In this document: piece after piece, positions 56,498-64,000 of the stretch
How the letters are laid out: every line of letters begins with the position of its first letter
Position numbering within the stretch: the first letter of the stretch is position 1
Assembly: GCA_001972305.1 (NCBI GenBank)
Contig: BDDD01000433.1
Span: 289,988 to 353,987, forward strand
Source of the DNA: Cephalotus follicularis
Lineage: Eukaryota; Streptophyta; Magnoliopsida; Oxalidales; Cephalotaceae
DNA length: 64,000 bases
Direction of reading: 5' to 3'
The notes under the pieces: model-generated
Database searches by the model: none
Told to the model about the DNA's origin: nothing
Seen by the model: only the letters and a program-made list of their open reading frames with translations
Made by a program: the position numbers and the translations under genes

Positions 56498-57666
56498 CGT
56501 TGAAATACTTACAAGGCAACCTTCTAAAGATATATGATATGCGGAAAAATAAACTTACGGAAACAACCATACAACAATTTAAGAACAATTAAATACGTAA
56601 AGAGATATAGAGTTAGAGAGAGTGCAAACACAAATTTTATAGTGGTTCAGCCAATCTCTTTCCTACGTCCACTTTCCCAAGGTAGCACCTTGAGTTTCCA
56701 CTAGAATCCACTAGCACCCATTGATTTTGGATTGCGGGTGAAAATCAAAGAAAAACACCTTAAAAGATTTGGGTTCACTTCCCGTGATAATCCTACTAAG
56801 GGTTCACTCCCCTTGATTATCTCTCTCAGGGTTCACTCACCTTATACAATAAAAGATTGTAAAGATGTTTTACATTGTTTACAATAACCTCTGAAAGGTT
56901 AGATATTGCTAAGTAAGGCTTACAAACAATAGCTCTCTAAGATAGACTTTAAAATACTTGAACCAAGCTTCGATATTGATTTTAAAGGTGTAGGATTGCT
57001 CTTGAGTTGCTTGGAAGAAATGTGTATTGTCTTGTTATCTCTTCTTTGTAATGATACCTCATTTTTGCTTACATAGAGATGCTCCAACGGATCTATTTTT
57101 AAACTTCAAACCAAATCCAGTCGGCTAGATTTTCTTGGCAGTCGGCTGGAGAAGTTGTTGTGCATTTATGATTATAGCCGTTGGCGAAGGCAGTCTGCTG
57201 GATGAACTTGACAGTCGACTGTTTGCCTAAGCAGTCGACGGTTTCCTTGCTTTAGTCGGCTGTTGTGGGAAAATTGGATTTCCCAAAAGCTAATGGTTTA
57301 AATGTGCACTTCTTGACAGTCGGCTGGAGATCCTTGGCAGTCGGCTGTATTGTCATGGCAGTCAGCTGGACCCCTCTTACAGTCGGCTTGATGGAGTGCA
57401 ATTCCAGATTCTGGAATTGTTTGAAATTCCAGTCGGTGGTTAAACCCAGGCAGTCGGCTACTCAACCTAAGCAGTCGGTTGTTCATCATGGCCAGACGAT
57501 TGTTTTTGCCTGAATATGCAACTTTAAACTTTTAAATACTTTGGATACAAAATCAAGTGAGTAGATGATTTTGTAATATATGAAAATATGCATACAAGTA
57601 TTTCATTTTTGTTAATCATCGAAATATCACTCTTTAACACATTTAAAGGGGTGGCAAAAGCCAACA
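56498..57666 (-). repeat. Element K left (3') LTR
   Basis: About 1.17 kb, from GTTGAAATACTTACAAGG to AAGCCAACA. It contains TTTATAGTGGTTC...CTACGTCCAC (56637-56672), a word also found in the LTR of C, and a GTCGAC/GTCGGC cluster (57115-57490). The exact first base is uncertain because the target repeat partner is outside the window. Confidence 0.78.
57115..57490. repeat. CAGTCGGCTG/CAGTCGACTG palindrome cluster in Copia LTR K
   Basis: About fourteen words such as CAGTCGGCTGG, CAGTCGACTG, CAGTCGACGG and CAGTCGGCTA, 20-35 bases apart. In this element the G-containing form CAGTCGGCTG dominates. Confidence 0.82.
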
Positions 57667-58336
57667 ATCTCCCCCTTTTTGATGATTGACAAAACAAGAC
57701 TAATTTTGCATAATTCTGACAAATTTATCACATAAGTCCACTCATATTAACCAAACTCCAGTAATGTCAAATTTAGGATGTTGTCAAAGTGTTTAATCAA
57801 TAAAATTCATATGGCACACAAAAAATATGTGTTTGAGGACAAAGCATACATACAAGACACTCCTACTTTTTGTATGCATAGTCAAAATAACTTATCAATT
57901 CTAACATATTTTTACAACACAAAGCACAACATAATATTTTCTCCACTTTTTTGTCAGACAACAAAAATATAACTAAGCTCCCCCTTAATCAAAGCATATG
58001 TTTAAGAATTAACAAAGTGCTTGAGCAACAAAGCTCCCCTTTGACGAATGCATACACAAATTCCATTCCAATGAAGAGATTAATTATTTAGTGGGAGGAA
58101 ATACTAATCATTGAAAACAATGTACAATGGAAAATTTAAGAGAACACATTATAAAACACATTCATTTCATAAAGACACTAAAATTTCATTACATAATCAA
58201 TGTGCAAATTCATTACACAACTTCAAGATCATCTCACAATAAAACTACAAGTTTATCAAAACATAAACTACACGTTCACTACAAGTTCATTTTCATCACA
58301 CACTACAAGAAAAACATGATATGCATGAAATGTCGC
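57667..58336 (-). other. Element K polypurine tract and 3' non-coding stretch
   Basis: The polypurine tract is 57667-57680 (plus strand ATCTCCCCCTTTTT). The remainder is AT-rich and non-coding; the open frames at 57778-57972 and 58127-58345 have no recognisable content. Confidence 0.7.
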
Positions 58337-58771
58337 TCAAGATGATCCGGGAGGTGGTTGTTGCGGAAAGGCATTTTGAAACATTTGGATCATTTGGTCC
58401 ATTTGTGCATCTTGCGAATCGAGGCGATCATAGATTTGATCCACTCTTCCTATAATATATTTAATGTTGGCTTGGGCTAAATCCATCCTTGCATGAAGTG
58501 ACTCCATGGTAGGTCTACTACCTCCACTGCTACTCCCTTCATCATTTGGCCTCATTTCAAATCGATCCCCGTCATCTTCTTCTTCTTCTTCTTCTTCTTC
58601 TTCTTCTGCATCATCTCCACCAACACCAACACCCGGTTGCCTCACGGGGGCTCTACCTCCAACTTGTTGTTTTACCCATAAACCATCTTCAAACTTGATA
58701 TTGAAACTCCTCAAATCAGCTTTGTTTATTAATTGTTTGGTCTTAGGTTTGACATTGTGTTCATCCTTAAT
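58337..58771 (-). pseudogene. Element K env-like ORF, C-terminal part
   Basis: The minus-strand protein has KFEDGLWVKQQ, an acidic run of Glu (GAA/GAG codons, about 58577-58607), and a heptad-like C-terminal segment (LAQANIKYIIGRVDQIYDRL, DAQMDQMIQMFQNA) that may form a coiled coil. It is the continuation of the part at 62461-63168, separated by solo LTR J, with target repeat ttaat on both sides. Confidence 0.72.
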
Positions 58772-60012
58772 TGTAATATCCCGTTTTCCGTATAGATTTT
58801 TGGGCTTTTCGATATGTTTTGTATGGGCTTTTCGATATGTTTTGTGTGGGCTGCCTATTTGTTTTTGGTTTGTTTTGCTTTTGTCTTGGCTAAGCGGGTT
58901 TTAGTCTTAGCCAGTGGGTTTTGATATTATGTCCATGATTTGATAAAATAATTTTTTGGCTTTTTACTTATGTGTTAACAAAAAAAACCATTTTCAGCAT
59001 TTTTAGAAGTCAAAAACTCAATTTTGTGTTAAAACTTGTATTTCTCTCCCACACTCTCTCTCTCCCTCTCTCTCCTGACCATCTCTCTCTCTCTCTCGTT
59101 CTCTCTACTCCTCTCACCTGCTGCCGTCACCGTCAGTGCCGATATGGCACCGGCGAAGGCACCGGTCGAACCCCCGCAACGCCCTGAGTCCACCGGTCCC
59201 AGCCCCTGCACCGGCCGACGTCTCCTCTGGCGTGCGCAACGTCTTCTCTTCTCGAACCTGTTTGGCGTCATTTCTCCCTCTCAGGTGATCGGCTCAACAA
59301 GGCAACCACAGATTCGGCATCCTGGCGACGAGAGGAAGCGAACCCGACCGGCCTGAACCGCTGACGACATCGGAAAAGCAGATCGGCGCAATGACAAGCC
59401 GCGGTCAAAGGCGTTCATTCCGGCCAAACGCGGCGGTATCACGGCAAACACACCTCAGATATGGAATCAGCGGCCTCAAACGGCCCAGATCGGACCCTCA
59501 CAGCCACTGACCGATGACGCGTGACAGTCACGCACCGGCGACCCTCCGGTGAGAATTTTTTTTGGACAGTTTCCGACTCCGCTCTTCACATAGGTGTGAT
59601 CCGCTCCAGTTTCGAGATTTGATTATGGCCCTGTGCGCTGTTTCGACTGCTTTTGGTAAACTCAGAACCCTGCTCTGTTACATTCTGTTTTCGATTGAAT
59701 TAAGTATATATGTAATCGTTTTACGATATTAAGAGCTGAAATAGTATTATGATTCGAAATTGGAAAAATTGGACTTAGCTTAGTGGATTCAAAAATATGT
59801 TTAGATGAGACTTCTACGAATTGGGACATAATAAACCTATCATTATGTTATATGGTCATGATTAGTGTACAATGACCAATGAGTTGAGGTTTGATTTTAT
59901 TTCAAGTCTTTATGAGAACGATTTTATTTCTTTTAGATGTTTACAACAACCGATGAGCGATCTAGAGAAGTCTCGATACATATGCTTGAGGTTGTTTTGG
60001 TGATTGCATGAG

Positions 60013-60160
60013 GTACGGATTTTTCGTTCCTTCATACACTCCTACTGTTTTATAGTAAAAGAATAGTTTTACACTGTGGATGATGTACGGATTTTTCGTT
60101 CCTTCATACACTCCTACTGTTTTATAGTAAAAGAATAGTTTTACACTGTGGATGATGTAC
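60013..60160 (+). repeat. 72-base tandem duplication in LTR J
   Basis: Two almost perfect 72-base units start GTACGGATTTTTCGTTCC at 60013 and 60085. A third, partial and diverged unit starts at 60157. Further TACGGA and TTCGTT words follow to about 60420. The unit begins at the conserved GGTACGGAT box. Confidence 0.88.
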
Positions 60161-61264
60161 GGATCTTCGTTCTTTGATACACTCTGGTGATTTTATTAAA
60201 ATAAATCAGTTATGTGTTTTTGGTGAAAATGTACGGAATTCTATCTTTCCTTGGCTATCTGATGATCGAACTAAAATCAGTTTTATGTTATGTTCTTGTT
60301 TTATAGACTTCGTTATGTTTTATGATATGTTTCGGAAATAAAGTACGCATGCTTTCGTTCTTTGGCTATCCTTTTGGTTTGATCGTAATAAATTCAGTTT
60401 CTGTTTTGGAAGTGCGGATTTTATCGTTCTTGGGCTATCCAATTTATTTGAAATAAACTCAGTTTTATAAGTATGTTCCTTTGGATTTTATGAACGTTGT
60501 TATGTTTCGGGTTTTGACACGTTTTGGAACTAAAGTCGGTTTTGACATTTTTACGAAATTAAATGTTCTGACTTTATATATGCTCAGTTATGATTTGTTT
60601 ATGAAATGTTGTGCGATCATCTCTTTTATGGGGAATTAAAATGAGTTGATTTTTGATTGTGAAAACGTTCGGATTTCTTCGTTTTTGGGTCATTATCCTC
60701 CGATTTTATCGAAATGAATTCAGATATGTTTTCCGTATGGATTCTTCGTTTTGACTATTATGTTTCGATATGATTCGAATAAAATCTGTTTTATTACTTT
60801 GTGAATATAGTTAAAGGTAACTGGTTTTATTTTTGGACATGAGCATGACTTTCACTATCGAGAGTATGTTAAATGGGCATGACTTTCCCTATCGAAAGTA
60901 TGTTGCTTTTATGAAATGATATGTATATGTTTTGAATTGGTTTTGAAGTGAACCAATATATGAAATGATTTTGATAAATCATTATTTTTGAAATACTAAG
61001 TTTTTCAAATGGTGATATACTGAGCTTTTATAACCACCTATGGGGGTACCATAGGCATGCTGTGAGCCTGGCACGGGGGCATGACACTTTCCGTAACGGT
61101 GTGATTTGTTTACGGCGTCTCTCTGTGATATCCGTAGATCGGATTTGTGATAGAGGCGTATGGATCGATCCTAGTTATATGTTTGGGATATGGGAATTGT
61201 ATGTGTAGTGCCGTACACTGCAATTCTATTTGGCAATGTGGAACTAGCTATTCCCTTGGTACTA

Positions 61265-62050
61265 TGTGTTTCTTATGCTTTATGTTTTCAAAGTTATGGA
61301 ACCTATGTTTTGGGAAAGATATGCTTTACGTTTTCAAAGTTATGGAACCTATGTTTTGGAAATGTATGCTTTATGTTTTCAAAGTTATGGAACTTATGTT
61401 TTGAAAGGTTTGTCATACATTTTGAAAGTTATGGAACCTATGTTTTGGAAAGGTATGCTTTATGTTTTCAAAGCTATGAACTTGGTTATATGTTATGGGT
61501 TATGAAACTTATGTTTTGAAAAGTTTCGTGTAAGTTTTGAATGCTTTCGTGTATGTTTTGAAAGTTATGAATTTGGTTTTTATGAAAGTTCCTATGTGAC
61601 CTCAAAGATTGTTTAAACTGATTTATTGCTTAAGATTTCTGTTTTGAGTTAACTTTGAAATCTTACCGCTTTTATCGTTATCGTTATCGTTTACTGTTTA
61701 CTTTGTTTTGTTCCGAAATCTGTTTGTTTCGTAATGTTCAGAAACTGTTTTCTTTTGCTCCGTAAATTGTTCTATTCTGTTTCGTATAGTGTTTCGTTTC
61801 GTAAATGTTTTGTACCGTATCTTGTTTGTTTCAGATACTGTATTGAGCATGATATTGTTTTGTTTCAGATACTGTTTCATTTTGGTAAACTGCTTTATTT
61901 CAAATACAGTTTTGGTTTCGTTCTGTTATGATTCGTAACTGATCTGTTATGATTCGTAACTGTTCTGTTTTGATTCGTATCTGTTTTGATTCGTAATTAT
62001 GTTGTTTCGTAACTGATTTGTTTCATAAACTGTTCGTAAACTGTTTTATG
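61265..62050 (+). repeat. Short tandem repeats in LTR J
   Basis: 61265-61520 repeats ATGTTTTCAAAGTTATGGAAC with a period near 60 and sub-period near 30, which opens three overlapping spurious frames. 61680-62050 repeats TTTCGTAACTGTT-type words 10-20 bases apart. Confidence 0.75.
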
Positions 62051-62460
62051 ATTCTATATCCGTACTGAGGTTTGCTCAGCCGCGTTTTTGTTTTCCATGC
62101 GGCAGGTTTTCAGGGACAGCATGGGCAAGTGTGATGAGAGAGTTACCCTGTGTCAGAGGATCATCTAGGAGTTTGATCTGGTTATGTCTTTAGTGGTGTG
62201 ATGATCGTGTATAGGCCAGTTATCTAAACAGTATTGTGGTTTTTGGATTATGATATTTTGGTTTATGATAAAGTTTTCAGATTATGTTTCAGATTCAGTT
62301 TATGTTTCATGATTATACAAGTTTTAAGATTTTTAGAACCACCACGTATTGATGATGATTAAGATTAAGATCTTGATATGTTTTAGCTCAGTTTTGTGTG
62401 ACACACCGACTCGGAATCGGGGGTGATCCCTCGATCCCGAACTGGGGGTGTTACATTAAT

Positions 62461-63168
62461 ACCAAGGTTTAGGGAAGCTAGAATCCTACTGATAAGCATA
62501 GGATAGGGGAGGTGATTAGGTCTAGATAAAATGTTGTTCACTATGAGATACGGAAGGTTGACAAGAGTCCCATTTTTTATACAAGCTACTAATTTGAGGT
62601 CTCGCTTGGATGGAAGAGTATGCGAGCCCTCTGTAGGCAACAAAGTATTAGTGACAAGCAATAGGAGTATGTCAGTAGCTATGGGCAAATGGCTACTAGT
62701 AACAGTCATAAGTGGATTGATATCGGACCGTTCTAAGCAATTTTCCAAAGCATCGAATTTTTCAATGTCATTAAAGTGAGTGATACCGGTGCATGGAATT
62801 CCTAAAGTTTCAGTAATAAAATCAGGGGTAATTTCAACTGCATTGCCAATAACAAAGGATTTTGCTACACAACTAGTGGTTTTTTCTTGATTAGCATAGA
62901 AATGTTTTACTAACCTAGGGTAAATTAGGTGAGATGAACACAAATAGTCAAACCAACCCAAATGTTCAAGCCAAGACCTAATAGAAGCTATATTGCTAAT
63001 CAAAATCTCTCTATCTAACCATTTTTTGTTGTGGAGCTTTACTGAATTTAGGACGGAATTATACCTCTCTTCATTTTCCTTGGAGGGAAAAAGGTCGTCT
63101 TCAAAATCGATTACTGGATTTGAGCTTCTCTGCTTGGTTCCCATGCTTTTCCTCTTCTTGGATGCCAT
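62461..63168 (-). pseudogene. Element K env-like ORF, N-terminal part
   Basis: The minus-strand frame begins MASKKRKSMGTKQ (basic, Lys-rich) at 63168. It continues with HLGWFDYLCSSHLIYPRLVK, an acidic and hydrophobic mid-part (FVIGNAVEITPDFITETLGI) and a Leu-rich stretch near residues 165-180. This wording resembles the ORF found between pol and the 3' LTR in SIRE/Maximus Copia elements, also catalogued as 'putative plant transposon protein' (family recalled, not searched). No clear signal peptide or transmembrane helix is seen, so 'env-like' reflects position, not proven function. Confidence 0.72.
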
Positions 63169-63279
63169 GGAAATTAGTGGGAGCGAATTTTTGGGGAAGG
63201 TTTAGGGTTTTGACAGTGTTTGGAGAGGAGAGTTTGAGAGAGAGAAAGGGAAAAATCGCATTTATAAAAAACTGAATCG

Positions 63280-63370
63280 GGTGTCAACAGTCGACTGGTG
63301 TTTTGAGCCAGTCGGCTGGATATGTGACAGTTGACTGGATCAGGACACCAGTCGGCTGGAATCTGCAAAA
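63280..63370. repeat. CAGTCGACTG cluster upstream of env-like ORF of K
   Basis: ACAGTCGACTGG, CCAGTCGGCTGG, ACAGTTGACTGG and CCAGTCGGCTGG, about 18-25 bases apart, lie 120-200 bases upstream (sense direction) of the start of the env-like frame. They repeat the flavour of the cluster in K's LTR. Confidence 0.82.
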
Positions 63371-63684
63371 CTTGAAATAGGCAAATTTTGAGTTTCTCTT
63401 TGATCCGAAAATCCATAATCACCTATTATTAACTAATAGTGACTTAGATATTTGAGCATTTTGATATGATTGAGTTTAAACTCAATGTTGGATGCAAGAC
63501 ATGAATTAAAAAAAACATTTTATATACATCTAATCACATAATTGCATTAAAAAACACATAATCAAACAAATATCACGATATTTAATACCAAAACACTTAC
63601 TACTCATGTGCTCACTATGATCATATTTAGCTTGACGTTTTCATAGTACCATTTCCTTAGAGCACACCTACAAAGTAAGGAAAT

Positions 63685-64000
63685 TTAAACTTTTGGTACC
63701 CAAATAAATTTGGGTCCTTGATGGTTAGTCAAAATAGTTCCTTTGGGAACCCAAACTTTCTTAGTTTTACCAATATTCTTTCTATGAAAGCATAAAGTGG
63801 AAATATGTCCTTGTCTACCACAATAATTGCAAGAAATTTTGGGCTCTACTTTCTTAACAAAGAAATTATTAAAGTGTTTGACATTATTCATTTCTTCATA
63901 GCCTAGACCGGCTTTGTCAAATACACAAGTTTGAAGTCCTAGAAGATTATCTAACTTGTCACTACTATTAGAAAACTTAGTAAAAGTTTTCTTCAAAGCA
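63685..64000 (-). pseudogene. Element K gag, zinc-knuckle end (runs off window)
   Basis: The minus-strand frame contains LDNLLGLQTCVFDKAGLGYE, a CCHC knuckle CNYCGRQGHISTLC and a KKVWVPKGT...FIWVPKV tail. These are hallmarks of SIRE-type Copia gag just before the protease. The rest of gag is beyond 64000. Between this and the env-like ORF lie only about 0.5 kb of AT-rich sequence. Confidence 0.82.

Larger units (their letters stand above)
58772..62455 (+). mobile_element. Element J: solo LTR of the B lineage, opposite orientation
   Basis: 3684 bases, TGTAATATCCCG...GGGGGTGTTACA, with perfect target repeat ttaat (58767-58771 and 62456-62460). It shares with LTRs B and H, in reverse orientation, the GAGGTACGGAT box (60011-60020), the CCTATGG/CCATAGG hairpin block (about 61035-61190) and the ACTGAG-GTTTG-CTCAG hairpin with GCCGC/GCGGC arms (about 62065-62105). 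A CT-rich tract lies at 59041-59110. No internal coding region; the open frames inside it are low-complexity. It interrupts the env-like ORF of K. Confidence 0.9.
56498..64000 (-). mobile_element. Element K: SIRE/Maximus-like Copia element with env-like ORF
   Basis: The left (3') LTR is about 56498-57666, followed by the polypurine tract ATCTCCCCCTTTTT typical of this lineage. The interior, on the minus strand, has a 3' non-coding stretch, an env-like ORF split by solo LTR J, and the zinc-knuckle end of gag at the window edge. No integrase, reverse transcriptase or RNase H is visible between gag and the env-like ORF. It is inserted into the reverse transcriptase region of element I. The right LTR is outside the window. 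Confidence 0.8.

Noticed and set aside
58577-58607. TTC microsatellite as an independent repeat feature
   Set aside because: It encodes the acidic Glu run of the env-like ORF of K on the minus strand and is described there.
61147-61519. Three overlapping Met/Phe/Cys-rich frames in J
   Set aside because: Produced by a short tandem repeat (ATGTTTTCAAAG type) in a solo LTR.

Overview
This window is plant nuclear DNA made almost wholly of nested LTR retrotransposons. I see no convincing host gene, rRNA, tRNA or CRISPR array. The evidence for a flowering plant is that primer-binding sites match plant initiator-Met tRNA (TGGTATCAGAG), that chromodomain-tailed Ty3/Gypsy elements carry 2.5-3.7 kb LTRs, and that Ty1/Copia elements occur, one of them SIRE-like with an extra env-like ORF. 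The species cannot be told from this sequence. The nesting implies a large, repeat-rich genome or a pericentromeric region.

Layout, with letters I assign. E is a minus-sense Copia element from 1219 to beyond 45727. Inside its left LTR sits D, a solo Gypsy LTR (1376-32095, target repeat aaccc). Inside D is C (2815 to about 30412), a minus-sense element with LTRs of about 3.2 kb and a non-coding interior. The right LTR of C received B (9558-17811, minus-sense Gypsy with gag-pol, target repeat tagcc) and B2 (17955-29691, a solo LTR, target repeat cgacc). B2 in turn received A (17996-27197, plus-sense Gypsy, target repeat ataat). The 5' leader of E holds H (39194-44520, solo LTR, gtttt), which holds F (41200-43875, solo LTR, ttttt). 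The right LTR of E is cut by G (45728 to about 50596), a Gypsy element with tandem arrays in its LTR. Then follow H2 (an LTR fragment ending at 52099), I (about 52100-56497, a minus-sense Gypsy remnant), K (56498 to the window end, SIRE-like Copia) and J (58772-62455, a solo LTR with target repeat ttaat, inside the env-like ORF of K).

The order of insertion can be read directly: E, then D, C, B and B2, then A on one branch; E, then H, then F on another; I, then K, then J on a third. All protein-coding parts are decayed retroelement genes. Five solo LTRs with intact target repeats show active LTR-LTR recombination.

The most interesting signals are in the non-coding LTR DNA. (1) Clusters of short palindromes centred on GTCGAC recur at similar positions in several LTR families. 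The motif flavour differs between families but is the same in the two clusters of one LTR. (2) LTR D carries an array of about a dozen hairpins whose outer and inner stems change in a compensatory way. (3) Small hairpins conserved across LTR families show compensatory pairs, including between the two LTRs of element B. Together these suggest selected RNA or DNA structure in the long LTRs. I know of no named system that matches, and the functional reading is inference.
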